64,000 bases of DNA from Diplosphaera chodatii (lineage: Eukaryota; Chlorophyta; Trebouxiophyceae; Prasiolales; Stichococcaceae), in contig JAALGY010000023.1 in the NCBI GenBank assembly GCA_032358165.1, forward strand, positions 3,162,001-3,226,000. Direction: 5' to 3'. Below the pieces are notes generated by a model. It was not told the origin of the DNA, made no database searches, and saw nothing but the letters and a program-made list of their open reading frames with translations. Below, piece by piece: positions 36,101 through 47,956 of the stretch; within the stretch, counting starts at the first letter, position 1; each line of letters opens with the position of its first letter. The position numbers and the translations under genes are program-made.

Positions 36101-36314
36101 TGCTTTGTGGGGTCATGGACACCCAAACCTTTCTATGCATTCTCAAGTCAAGGACAAGCTCGTGTGCTCATCTTGCAGGTACCCTGACAACGCCTGGGAG
36201 GTGCTGCTGGGTTACGACCAGGAGAAGTTCCAGGGCGCCCGCGCCGGCGAGGCGCTCGTCAAGGACCTGAAGGCTGTCGACAGCATGGGTCGCACCCCCG
36301 CTGATGACATCTGA
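33121..36314 (+). CDS. haem-oxygenase-like di-iron (iron-containing redox) protein
   Basis: Exons 33250-33665, 33784-33881, 34007-34091, 34272-34353, 34497-34553, 34661-34778, 34991-35088, 35267-35355, 35533-35644, 35809-35963 and 36179-36314 join in frame. A candidate first exon, 33121-33159, also fits phase and would give 494 residues, but the start is not secure. The C-terminal half matches the haem-oxygenase-2-like fold of 'iron-containing redox enzymes': 'EEYGTGRYNKKHSTFFAQMM', 'WQSLASMNQNFILTERR', 'YAGGLCYFEVAGPAIYRTYL' and 'YWELHITEDERHGRQM', where spaced Glu/His residues ('E...H', 'H..EDERH') would bind metal. Such proteins include N-oxygenases and decarboxylases; the substrate here is unknown. 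The N-terminal part is low complexity. Confidence 0.75.
34425..34443. repeat. short plant-type telomere-like repeat in an intron
   Basis: Two and a half copies of CCCTAAA ('aaaccctaaaccctaaaaa') in the intron after exon 34272-34353. Confidence 0.7.
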
Positions 36315-37724
36315 GCGGCTGTCAGCATCGCGACACGTACAGCAGCCAAGCACATTGCTGTGGCAAACTGAAAACATGCAGCCGGCCAGCAGCTGAACTT
36401 GCGTCAAGCCCAAACATTTTGGGGCACCCTCAGCAACCTTCCGGATTAAGCCGGAGACTGCAATTGGTCGGTGTTTTGCGGCGCCTACCGCTGCAATTTT
36501 TTGTCTGGCGGCACCTGAGCCAGGTGCACTGCAAGGGGCAACCTGCTGTTCAAAGACGGCACTTATAAGTGACCGTATGACACCCCTGCAACCACGAAAT
36601 CTTGGTCGGCCGCCTGCTTCCAATGTGTCTGCCACCTGCTAGATGTGCACTTGAGGCAGCTGTGTCTGTCTAGAGCTGTCAGATCCACTGCCCGCTACCA
36701 GTCACATGCATGCTGCCAAAATGCTCCAGTGAATGTCATGCGCTTAGCGCTTTGGAAGGAGAATGCAGGCTAGACACCTGACTTGTTGTGAACCGCAAAG
36801 CATGGACAGCAGATGCGCACTTGCAGCGGCATCATTCTTTCGATGTTGCTCAGTCCCTGTGTCATTGCTGTTACCGCCTCCGACCACACTAGTACCGCAT
36901 CTGCAGCAGCGGCTGTAAAGTCAGACAACATGCTCATCGTGCTGAGCTGATTGCCTGCTGGCCTGCAAAAGGTGTCAGCTGCGGCACACCCCGCGCTGCA
37001 GGCACAAGGGTGCACGGTGCAGCAGCAGCAGCAGCAGCTTGCACTCATGGCTGCTGACAGTGCGGCTGCACTACCTAGAATGATGCCGAACTGCCTCGGG
37101 CAGGCGATGATACACCGCAGATTGCGTCACATACAGTCAGTGCGCTCGTCGGCGGCCAATGCAGGCGGTCTTTAGCGCTGGACAGACACCAGTGACTGCC
37201 CTCTTCGGCTGGGTATTGGTCATGCGATATAGGGTCGCCAGGCTTGGTGCTGGTCGATGGCACGCACGCTCAATTCCATTGCAGCTTCCCTGGCCCTTCA
37301 AAGTCTAAGCGCCCAGGTGCTTCATTGAGTCTGAGCAAAGGTGCAGTGCCGGCACAGAAGCTCAGATGTAGTTGCACGGTGCTGCAATGTACTTGCACCT
37401 GCTTTCGGACGATCCGCTGGATGTGCAGCTGGGGCCGCCCCAGAGCAGCTCAAAACAGTCAGGGAGCAGCACTGCGCAACCAGTCACAGGTATGCGCAAA
37501 TGTTGCCTGTTACTTGCAGCTGATCAAGTATGTTCGCGTTGAGCATCTTGTAAACTGCCCAGACCAGGCGGAACTGCACATGCAGGGTCTTGGACCTTCA
37601 AGGTTGCCTAGTCACATCTCGTTGGGTTCGAGAACCAAATACCATCGGGGCGGACATAGCGCTCTATGGTGACTACCGCACCGATGTGATGCTGTCATAG
37701 CATACCTTCCTGCAAATTTGCGTT
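36315..37724. other. intergenic region containing a decayed gene fragment
   Basis: 1.4 kb between two plus-strand genes. It contains the 36430-37075 fragment described separately. Sequence from about 37090 to 37724, which should include the promoter of the 37725 gene, shows nothing recognisable. Confidence 0.5.
36430..37075 (+). pseudogene. decayed copy of the 5' end of the GH5 gene
   Basis: Two blocks resemble the 5' region and first exon of the mannanase-like gene at 43205. About 36448-36530 matches about 42828-42912 (shared 'tttgtctggcggcac'). About 36802-37075 matches the signal-peptide exon 43205-43470, with an ATG in the equivalent place and shared blocks around 'cctgctggcc' and the CAG run followed by 'gctgctgacagtgc'. 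Frame is lost by indels, and no later exons of the enzyme follow. Same strand as the parent, about 6.4 kb upstream. Confidence 0.6.
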
Positions 37725-40700
37725 ATGGCTGTGCTTGCTGCAAGCATTTGCCCAAAGGCCCCATGCGGCACAGCATTGGACGCCTCGTTCAGCAGGCTGC
37801 GCGTGCCAGCCTCTGCTAGCCTGCTCAGCAGACGTAATCTGATAGCTGCAGCAGCATCCAACAGCTGCAGCGCTGTCACGCAGCATGTTACTGGCCTACG
37901 GTTCGCCCCGCACATGTGGCAGGTCTGACGCTGCCCTGTATGTCGTTGATTGCCGAGGCGTGAGATCAGCAAGCAAGTTGGCTGCGGCTGGCCGCCTTCT
38001 TTTAAGTAGCTCTGGCTTCGGTGCAGGGTGTCATCGCTGAGCACAGCACTAGGTGCAGAGCTGCAGACCAGGCCGCTGGCCAGGGAACCGTAACTGCTCC
38101 GCAGCAGCAGCAGACAGCGGCGCCGCTCAGCCGCCAAGAGCACAACAGACTGCAAGCCGAGGCGTACAGCCACCCTGCCAGAGTGCAGCGGTCCTTGCGG
38201 CTGCTAGATGACGAGATGGAACTGGTGAGTATGCCTCGGGTGCTGCATCTGTTGTCTTGTAGCAGGTGCTGAGAGTGCACTTCTGCTGACGCGCGCGTGC
38301 TGATTGGGCAGAAGCTGGTGCGCATCGCGACAGCAGTGCCTGGTCTTGGGCCGGATTCAAGAGTGATCGACGTCGGCTGTGGCACGGGCAGTCTGATACT
38401 AAGGCTGCAGCAGGTGCATCTGCACAATGTCGCCACGATCTGTTCGCAATGCTCAAGGCTATGTGAAGATGCTGCCGTTCTGCTTTGCTTGAGTCGCCAC
38501 ACAGCTGGCACACAGCAGTCGCAATGTGGGGTCAGCTTGATACTCGCTGGCATGCTGGCATCAGTGTCGCTGGACTGCTCAAGCTGAAGGTATGACGCCT
38601 CGTGCTGCGGTGGCAGCAGTGCGGGGTGCGGGACATCCTGGCGGTGGACCTGTCGCAGCCGATGCTGGATGCCCTGGAGCGGCAGCACCCGCAGCTGGCA
38701 CCCCCGCTGGTGGGCCGGGGGCTATCTCGCCATGCGGTGCCACTGCCAATCCACTGAAGCAACTGCTCACGCAGCATGGCTGGGTGATGTATCTCTCTAG
38801 CGTTCTTCTTCAGCACTCTCGCTGTCAAACCCTGTGACAGGTGCGGACGTGGTGCGGTGACATCGTCGACCTGCCAGCGACAGAGGGCCCAGTCGACGCC
38901 GTGTTCTTCCAGTCCTGCTTCGCGCACGTGCACGACCAGCACGAGGCGTTGTGGGCGGCGTGCCGGCTGCTGCGGCCGGGGGGGCACATCGTCATCGCTC
39001 ACCCCCTCGGCAGGTGTGACAATTGTCGAAGTGCCCTTGCTTCTTGTAAGAGACGCTGCTGCATTCCTTGAAGCTGACATGTCGACCCTGCTGCAACGGC
39101 AAGCATGCTCAGCACATCCACGAGTTGCTGCACCGTTTGTGAAGCGTGTTGGCATCGCATTGCTGAACTCTCCCTGCGCGTCATGGGGGCGCAGCGGCTG
39201 TCCCGTTCCAGTGACCTTATGACATACCTCCTTCTGAGTAGGTTCTGGAGCAGCAGGAAGTCGCAGCAGGACCCCACACTGGTGCCGCACGATCTGCCAG
39301 GCGTGGCCGAGATGCAGCAGCTGATCCACGACCTGCCGCTGAGGAGCGCGGATGCGCAGCGCCTGCGCCACAGCCTGTACCCTGACGGCTCTCTGTCGGA
39401 GGGCATGTACCTGAGGGTCCTGCAGGTGACCCTTTCTGAGGAACGTGTACACTCCGCTTGCTGATGGATGTGCCTCAGAAGCAGTGAGCACAGTCAGCAT
39501 TGCCAGTTGGCTAGGATCCAAATTGTGATGGTCGGGTTTGACATATGTGCGTCCTGACTTTTCCAGGTGCCAGAGGGCTATGCCTTCGACAACATGTACT
39601 ACAAGTGGAACGTCATTCCACTGGTGAGTGACCTCAGCTCGCAGGTTGGTTGTGCAGGCAGACTGCACCGATACAGCCCTACTGCAGGGCTGCATGCACT
39701 ACTGTCTTGCGCATATGTTGTCGATCAGCATGCACCAACTTGCCTCCTTCCAGCCACTTGCATTCGATCGTGCCGGATGGTGCAGTTGCCGAGTATGATG
39801 ATCACTCATCAAGCCACCGGTGCTGCTCTTGGCAGGTCAGTCATGGCAGCCTCACCCACGCTGGCTTTACACTTCGGCGCCAGCCTCGGCCCATCGTTTG
39901 GAAGGCGAGGGTTCTGACGGGTTTTGACAACAGGAAAAAGGGCCTGGTGAGTTGCAGGATTGTCAGCATCATCAGCTGCTGCTGTCAAGCCCGTGAAGCG
40001 GCAGCAACATACAAAATACCGGGGACTGATCAATTCATGCAACATAGCAGCTCGCCACCCTGGCTGCTTGACTGATCAGTCATGTTATAGAGACGAGTTC
40101 TGGCTGCAGCAGCTCAGCACTCTAATTTTCTGACATCGCATGCTCAAGAGCGACACGAGGCAACTGAAGTGGACTGGTGAATGATGTTCATGACCGTGCA
40201 AGTGTATACTTCAACAGCAGCACTGAGCTGAGTGCATATCCCGTTTGTTGCAGCTGCCCATGGCCAACCTGGACACACAGGACTGCCGCACATGCCTTGG
40301 GCCGTGCTTCGACCTGCCAGGGGATTGGAAAATCGACGCATTCACGCCGCCGCTGTGGCAGCTGCCTAAGGGGGTGTACTTTGGGTGCGCTGCATGCTGA
40401 CAGCACTGCTAGCTATGAATATGCATTGTGGCTGTGACACGTTGCATCCGTGGTCCGCTGGCAGTGGCGAGCTTGTCTCCACATTTTTGGATCAATGCAA
40501 CATCTGCATCCCGCAGCTAAGTTTGTACCTGAGTACAGCCCGAAGGCAGCCGGCTTGGCTGCCTACACCAATGATGCAACGAGCACCACCCAGGTGCTAC
40601 GTCACGCTCACTATCTGCCGCAGGTTCGCAAAGCTCAACAAGGGCAGCACCAATGGTCACTGCAGCGCTGACTTCGAGGTGCACAACATGATCTTGAACA

Positions 40701-42571
40701 TCGGCGAGCGTGCGCCAAAGGCAAACGGCGATGGCATCACAGCCGAGGTACCAGAGGCCCTAATTGACGTTTCGAACACTTGACAGTGTGATGCTGCAAT
40801 GCACATGGTGGCATTCGATGTCGACCGGAGGCTTGATATGTTGCAGGTGCACATTTCTGATTACGACTTTCCCTCCGACTTCATTGGGTTTGACATCTAC
40901 GTTCAAATATGCGGGTTCCTCAGGTGACAAAGCCCAGCACCAACATGGACCTGCCTTGCTCTGTGGGCAACAATCTGTGCTTCGAAGTTGCATGGGATGA
41001 CCCCTGAAATTGCAGCGTGCCGCACAGCAAGAGCAACAATCGCACAGTGTGCACGGCCAGCTCTGCAAATACGCGATGGATGCAATGCCCCTGGAACCCA
41101 TGGCAGCTTCATGTGGAGTTTATATGGAATGCCTCATTGGTTTGGCAGCTGCTATGCAGGCCTGAGATCAAGTTTGCTGGCGTGGCTGCGCAAGTGGCCC
41201 AGCTCCGTGGAGACATCGGTGGGGACATATATGTGCTGCCTGCTGGCAGCCATGTCGCATGTTGCCTCTGGCCTGTTCCAGATCTTCCGCTAATTCATGA
41301 GCGGAGACCGTGTGTGTCAACAATGCAGACATCGCAAGGGCACAGCTGGCGCTACCACGGCCCCAAGCTTGGAAGCAACAAGGGTTCAAGTCCGATGGTG
41401 ACCCTCTCGCGCGGCTGGAGCGTGAGGCAGAACGACGGCAGCAACAGGCAGGGTTGTTGCATACCGACATTGGTGTCATGTCGTCATCACATGCCGTCAT
41501 CCGACAAGAACATGCGTGTGCATATCACCCAGCTCATGTGCAGTTTGCAGAGGCACCATATCAGGGGCTTGTGCCACCAGTCAATGTGGCTACACGGTTG
41601 TTGTACGATGAGGCGGCGAGCGTCCTGAATGCGCAGCCTGAGCGCCCAAAGCTTGCAACATTTGCCGCAGTCGGTGAGTGTTCAGCCCTACAGGGTATCA
41701 GAGGAGTGCGCTTACACACCATGCATGACCTTGAGACATGTGTCTGACTAGTGCTGGCAGGATGCACATGGCGTGGTGTGGTTACACCTGCTTGTACCTC
41801 GTGTGGCAAGCTGCCGGTATGCAACGGCGGTGCTGTACAGCCCGGATACATGTCTACCCTTTGCACATCATAGTTATGTCCGTCATGTTGTGTGATGTCG
41901 CTTGTGCTGCAGCAAAGAAGTATCATGAGCCTGGGATGAGAGCCATACAAGCAATGATCGTGTCAGGCATGACCAGGAGCATTGATACGCCGGTGGGTCA
42001 GCAGAGCAGCCCTGACACGGCAGACCTGGCATTGGCAGACGCTTTGGCCCGCGTCATGGGTCACTATGTCAAGGGCTTGTCCGAGCGGTGCGCACCGCAC
42101 CAGCGCACACATGCCTCCAACTATTATGACGTTTGCATACAGTCATGAGCTACTCACACCTCAAGCAATCCCTGCCAGTGCATGTGCCTACACCAGGCGC
42201 GTGTGGTGCTGCAGGCGTCTACGTGAGCGCATTGAGAAGGCACTTCAGGGTCTGAACGAGGTTGATCAGAACATTTTGCGCTACCGCTACTGTGTACAAG
42301 CAGAGCTGGGGCGTCCCCTCACACGGGATGAGGTATGGCCGACGTGTCAATATGCTAGCATTGGCTGGCATATCGCCGGCGGCAAAACTTGCAACACGGC
42401 ATGAATCTTTGAGAGTGACCGCTGATCTCCATGGTGTTGGTGATATGTCAGGTGGCAGCTTTGTATGCCCCAAGGCTGGGTTTCAACAGCAAAAGTGTTT
42501 GGCAGCATGAGGTTGATGCCATTCTGGAAGTGAGGTTCACCGTGAGGACGGGGCGAAAGTGGAGAGTATAG
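37725..42571 (+). CDS. exon chain: SAM methyltransferase - riboflavin kinase-like - sigma-70 region 3/4-like
   Basis: Sixteen exons read in one phase-consistent chain of about 759 residues: 37725-37922, 38027-38224, 38312-38413, 38620-38709, 38841-39013, 39242-39425, 39567-39623, 39836-39946, 40254-40384, 40624-40747, 40847-40923, 41160-41218, 41302-41673, 41913-42078, 42215-42332 and 42452-42571. Exon 1 looks like a plastid transit peptide. Exons 2-6: class I methyltransferase ('SRVIDVGCGTGSLI', 'ILAVDLSQPMLDAL', 'LLRPGGHIVIAHPLG'). Exons 8-13: riboflavin kinase-like ('RVLTGFDNRKKGLGLPMANL', 'LPKGVYFGFAKL', 'VHNMILNIGE', 'FIGFDIYVQICGFLRPE'). Exons 13-16: sigma-70 regions 3 and 4 ('PVNVATRLLYDEA', 'SIDTPVG', 'LQGLNEVDQNILRYRY', 'RDEVAALY'). 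Sigma region 2 is not visible. The frame is open across the kinase/sigma boundary inside exon 13. Two or three adjacent genes remain an alternative. Confidence 0.65.
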
Positions 42572-43204
42572 GCTCAATACTTGGACTGCGGTTCATCGTG
42601 CAGTGACCTCCTTGCGCAGCTCAGGCTTGCAGTCACTGCAAATGGTTTCATGAGCGCATGACGGTGGCGCCAAACATCAGTGTCAACGCTACCTACCTAA
42701 ACTGCCACCACGCATGCATATGCCCACTGGGCCAGAGCCAAGCAATGGAGGCAGCTCCCCCAGTTCTGTCACTTCTTCGTGAGCAGGCCCACGCACGTAG
42801 TCGTCGGGTCGGGTCAGATCAGGTCGGACACTGCAACTGGGTCGGTGTTTTGCTAATGCCTGGCTGCCGCTGGATGTTTGTCTGGCGGCACACGAGCCAC
42901 GTGTACTGCAGGGTCATTATGTCCAAGGACTACACCATGTCATGTCCGTGTGCAAGCCCATGTCGACGTGATAGCACTGGCTGCCCTGTTTGCACAGCAT
43001 CTGCTGCTGCTCCCGTTGCCAGAAGTAGCCCTCTTCCTTCGCTGACATTATTCTGCTGATGGAGATCTGAATGCATGGTGAGCAAGTCAGAGACAGCTGT
43101 TTGCAGGGACCCGGAAGCTTGTCAATGATCCACTGTTCACTTATGCGCAAAACCCCCTGCAAACAGTTTGAGACGGTCCGCACCTCCCTTCGACTCGACA
43201 GAGG
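42572..43204. other. upstream region of the GH5 gene
   Basis: Presumed promoter and 5' UTR of the gene at 43205. The segment at about 42828-42912 has a diverged copy at about 36448-36530. Nothing else recognised. Confidence 0.4.
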
Positions 43205-46200
43205 ATGGGCGACAAGTATTCGGTTGCAGCTGCGCTGCTGCCATTTCTGATTGTCATGATGGTCGAAGCAGACACCGTTCCTGAACAAACCAGCTTCAGC
43301 TCTGCTGCGGCTGCAGCCAAGCCCGACCAGCCGCTCATCGTCGTCAGCCTGCTGCCTGCTGGCCAGAGGCAAGCGTCTGTTGTGGCGCCACTGGCGGTGC
43401 AGGCGCTGAGGTGCGCTGCGCAGCAGCAGCAGCCTGCGACCCTGACTGCTGACAGTGCAGCAATAGAGGCTTCGGCAACCGCCTCCGACGTGCACCAGGC
43501 GCTGTCATCAGCCGCAGACACGTTGCAGAAGGCTGTGGATGACGGTGCTGTACGTTAACAGCTGTCGACTTCCTAGGTGGCAGTGTGTTCACCTTCATGC
43601 TACGTCTGGCATGGTATCTGGATTCCGAACTGAAGCATATGTATGATGCAGGTGCTGCACAGCAGCCAGGTCTGGTACTTGTCAACAGCACACTGGTGTC
43701 CAACGAGAGTCTGTTGGCCCTTCTGGACAGCCCAAGCGCCCAGGTGACTTTGGGTGACAGATGAGCAACAGTGCACCTCATACAATTTCCTGATCTGAGA
43801 AGCAAGGCAAGCAAACAACAACAGCTGTGTAGCTTCTGCCACATCACATCCAGGTGCTGCTGAACTGGCCTGCCCCCAGTCGAGCAGCAGTGCTCACACC
43901 AGCAGCTGCAGCAGCTCGGCTTGGGCGTTACACGCTGCTGAATGCCAGCAGCATTGATGGGAATGTCAGCAAGGCAGCAGTGTCAGGACCACGGGGCATA
44001 GGTACGCCTGGGTTGCGCAGTTCACCTACTCAATGGTTCTTCTGGTCTGCTCTGCTTCGTCTGCTACTTAGATGTGTACCTAAACCTGGCGTCAGGCTTG
44101 ACTGGGCTGAAGGGCATCATCCGCTACAGGTAGCTTCAGCTGCAACATCGACTTGCTTGGGGTTTCACGATCTTCCGGCAGTATTGTCAGCCTTGCAGAC
44201 TCGGCGGCAGCAGGACCGCAGCAGTTGCCGATAAGTGGCACCATTTCAGTGCTGGCAGCAACATCCAGTGGCTGGCTGCCGCCGCCCACGCAGCCGGTTG
44301 ACGGCTTCGTTCGCGCGACAGGCACGGCCTTTCAGCTTGCTGACGGCAGCCCCTTCTACTTCCAGGTGCTGTAGGCGATAGATTTCATCGACCAGCGCGT
44401 CAAGGGCAGACGCTTGTGACGTCTCATGCACAACAGCAGAGTGCTGTATGTTGCAGCAATGGCCTCGAGTGCAGCGGTAGCTACACAGGTGTTGAGCTGA
44501 CTCGCCTGCCACGCTGCTGCGCAGGGCACCAACATGTACAACCTGCTGATGCACTCTGAGTACTCGGACGAGTCGATTCGTGGCATGCTGCTGGAGCAGT
44601 GGGCCAATGGTATCAAGGTACCACCCGTCGTACAACCACACCTGCTGCCTAATACTGTGCATCCCGCCTGCCAGTCTGGAGGACTACAGCTCAGCTCTGG
44701 TAGCTGAAGCGCATCAATCATGCTTGGATCCGTGAATCCGTATGCCCTCAGGTGGTGCGAGCCTTTGGGTTCTACAATGGGCACTACAATGGCATCAAGC
44801 CGCCCATTCAGGACCCTGTCGGTGTGTTCCACGAGCTGCCGCTGCAAAGGCGCGCTCGAAAGGACGCTATCTCCACTCTGCAGGCCATCGTCATGGTACA
44901 TCTTCAATTTTGTATGGCATTACCCTGCCTGCTGTAAATGTTGGCATGGACTTGAACAGGTACGACTTCGTGTTGGCAACAGCTGCCGAGATTGGCATCC
45001 GCTTGATACTGCCACTGGTGAGCCCCTGCCCCCAATGTATTGAAAAGGGCGATGCAGTGTGTGCACTCGGCGAGATGCAGCACACAGCTTGCGGCCCACA
45101 GGACAGGCTTGGTGTCTCCTGTCAGTCTGTTATTGATGTGGATGCTATCGGTTTCCGAATAAGCAGTGATGCCTACAGTAGATATTGTGTGCTGCAGCTG
45201 AACTACTGGCGGGACAATGGCGGCCTGGAATACTATGTCAAGGCGACGCTGGGGGCGGGGCACGACCCCGAGGAGTTCTTCCTGCATGACGCACCCCAGG
45301 CAGCCTTCCGGCGCTGGGTGCGTGACGCCCTTCAGGCTTGGGTTTCTGGATGCAGCACCCCACGAATGACTGGTGCAACTTTGGGGCGGAGTGTCTTATA
45401 GGTCAGCAGCATGACGCGCTTACATGACTGCCAGACTCTTGCAGATTGACTGATATAGCAAGTGAGACGAGAGAGAATCCGCCACTCGTGTCTTGCGCAG
45501 GTCCAAATGCTTGCCAGCCGAAGGAACACAGTGAATGGCCGCCTCTACAAAGACGAGCCAGCAATACTGGCATTTGAGGCGAGTGAAGAAGATATATGGA
45601 CTTGCATGCTTTGCAGCTGCCATTTCACACTCGACTCTTGTAGCTCACTACTCTCGGTCGCAGACTCACTGTTGTGTGTAGATATGCAATGAGTGTCACA
45701 CCAGCTACAATTGGGAGCGGCAGCGGCGCCTGCAACCAGGCAGTCTAGTGTACAACTTCACGGTGCGACATGCAGCTGATCCTTCGTGCCTAGTGTGATG
45801 CGCATATGCTTCGGGGCTGCCTGCTGCTGCGTGGTGTTTGAAACGAAGATCTGCATTGTCATCCGGGCTGACATGGGCTGTCGCGATGCAGGCCGCGACT
45901 GCAGCGTTCATGAAGCATGAGCTGGGCATGCAGCAGCTGATCACAACTGGATCCACGGTGAGACCCTGCAAGCAAACCAGCTGTCAGCAGGCTTACTGGC
46001 TTGCTATGAAGCAGAGGATTTACCAGGTATGAGGTAACAGCCTCTAGCTGCATTTTAGATGTGCTGTGTCGCATGGATGTGCATGCTCCACAGGGTCAGC
46101 TGAAGCCGGTGTCTGGGAACTGGCTGGTGATCTTACGACATGGGCTGCAGGGCTTCAGGGCGAAGGGTGACTACGACCCGGACGCCGACACATCGCCACC

Positions 46201-47506
46201 CTGGAACAGCTGGCAGCAGGACGGCAGCATGGGTGCGGCCATTGCTTCTGTTTGTTTGTGTTGCACATGTGCACTATTTCCAGCTGTGCCCATACATTTC
46301 GCCCCTGAACAGCTTGTAGTTCGTCAGGTTGGTGCAGGATCTGCACTTGGCGATGAGCAGTCATGCAGATGCAAGCATGCATAAATGGCACTGCAGGCGA
46401 GGACTTTGCGCGTGGCCTGGGCATACCCGACATTGACTTCCACACCATCCATGTACGTTGGAATGTGACCCCTGCTCATCGTCACAGCCGCAGCACATTG
46501 CTGCCTGATCAAAGTTTTGTACTGATATGGTGACTGCCATGCCATGCAATCCAGAGATGCATGTGATCACCGTCAGGCACTGCTTTCATGTATAGACAGG
46601 AGGCCTGACAATGCTACGACTCCCCTGCAGGTGTTTCCCCAGAACTGGGGCGCCAAGGTGCAGGACAATCCCTGGTTCCTGGCCAACTACATCGGCAGCC
46701 GCGCCAACCTGACGCACCAGCTCGCCGGCAAGCCCATCGTGCTTGAGGAGGCTGGGGTGCAAGACACCTGGGCAGACCGTGACCAGGTGTGGTATCGTGA
46801 CATAGTTTGGCCGACCACTCCGCCTTGACGAGCAATGCAATGCATTTATTTAAGCTCGGCACCTTTTGCACCAGGGCCTTGTGTATGCGCCGCGGCACGA
46901 CAGCCGCGTTTGAGCGGTGCAACATCATGTTGTATGTCACCACAGGTGTCATGCCATTGAGATGCCTGTGATGCTGCAGGTGCTGCGCTCGTACTTCCAG
47001 GCGGCAAACGATGCCGGGTACGCAGGCACCATGGTGTGGGCACTGTATGGACACACCGTGGAGAACAACCTGCTGAACGGCGGCGTCACCCCCGACTTCA
47101 AGCCAGAGAGGTGTCGGATGCATGTGCAACTGCTTCAGTTTCTACTGGCGATTGTGACCACTGATGGAAAAAAATGAAAATATGATCAGCAAAGCAGCTG
47201 CCAACTTGGATGACTCGATCGTGAACCGACGTGCTGTTGCTGACGGCAAAATGCTGTGCAGATACAACTTTCTGTGGGGGCAGCAGGGGTCGCAGGCTGT
47301 CAGCGAGCAGGCTGCTGTCATGAATGGAAAGGTGGGCAGTGCAACCACATGTGCACGAGCACCACTGATATGTGTCCTGTTTTGCACAACATCCTGTGCA
47401 GCTGAGTGGGGCAAGGAACTGCAACGACCATATGTTCTCCATCTGTGCAGAGTGCAGGCAACTAAGGCCCGCATGGGTTTCGGACATCATGTGCAGCACG
47501 TTCTAA
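43205..47506 (+). CDS. secreted glycoside hydrolase family 5 enzyme, endo-beta-mannanase-like
   Basis: Starts with a signal peptide (MGDKYSVAAALLPFLIVMMV). Exons 43205-43544, 43652-43743, 43854-44001, 44130-44365, 44525-44617 and 44752-44895 join in frame. A roughly 260-residue Ala/Ser/Gln-rich N-terminal region precedes the catalytic domain ('GFVRATGTAFQLADGSPFYF', 'GTNMYNLLM', 'VVRAFGFYNGHY'). Further blocks: 'YDFVLATAAEIGIRLILPL', 'LNYWRDNGGLEYYVKA', 'RNTVNGRLYKDEPAILAFE', 'IDFHTIHVFPQNWG', 'GKPIVLEEAGV' (nucleophile Glu) and 'GTMVWALYGHT'. The acid/base Glu would be in 'ICNECHTS' in place of the usual NEP. This is the layout of GH5_7 mannanases, which cut mannan in cell walls. The junctions near 44895-44960 and 45700-46140 are not resolved. 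The final exons to 47506 are tentative. Confidence 0.78.
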
Positions 47507-47956
47507 AGAAAGCTGTAGGTTGGCAGGTGTGGGCAGCCGCTGGTGTCAATACAGAGAAAGGTAAGGTGGTGCACTTCGTGGTATGTGTTTGACAGTCCAA
47601 CTGATTAGAAGCATGGGGTTGCATCAGGTTATTGCAAATCTGGTATCTGCAGCCTCGACACGGATCCAGCAATTCACTTGACCTGCGCACAGACAGCTAG
47701 CTAGCTAGTTGTTGCTTTGGTCAACACACGCACCGAAGGTATTGATGCATTTATGTAAAGCACTTGCCATCACCACACAGACGGTACAAGCAGTATCATA
47801 ATGGGCATTGTAAGCCTGCATGCCTGACCCCACCCTCTCGCACAGAGTTTTTGCCAGACTATTCCTGCCTGGTCTATGCTGTCGGCATGCCAACAGCAGC
47901 CGGGTACCGAGGCAGCAGAAAGGCCAGCAGGCAGCCCCCAACCATGGCAGCGGCCC
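47507..47956. other. convergent 3' intergenic region
   Basis: 450 bases between the stops of the GH5 gene and the TFIIF alpha gene. Contains a short 'tagctagctag' run at about 47697. Nothing else recognised. Confidence 0.45.

Noticed and set aside
38532..39695. 387-residue minus-strand ORF, the longest ORF apart from the exon at 18505
   Set aside because: It is antisense to the methyltransferase exons, which carry clear family motifs in the sense direction.
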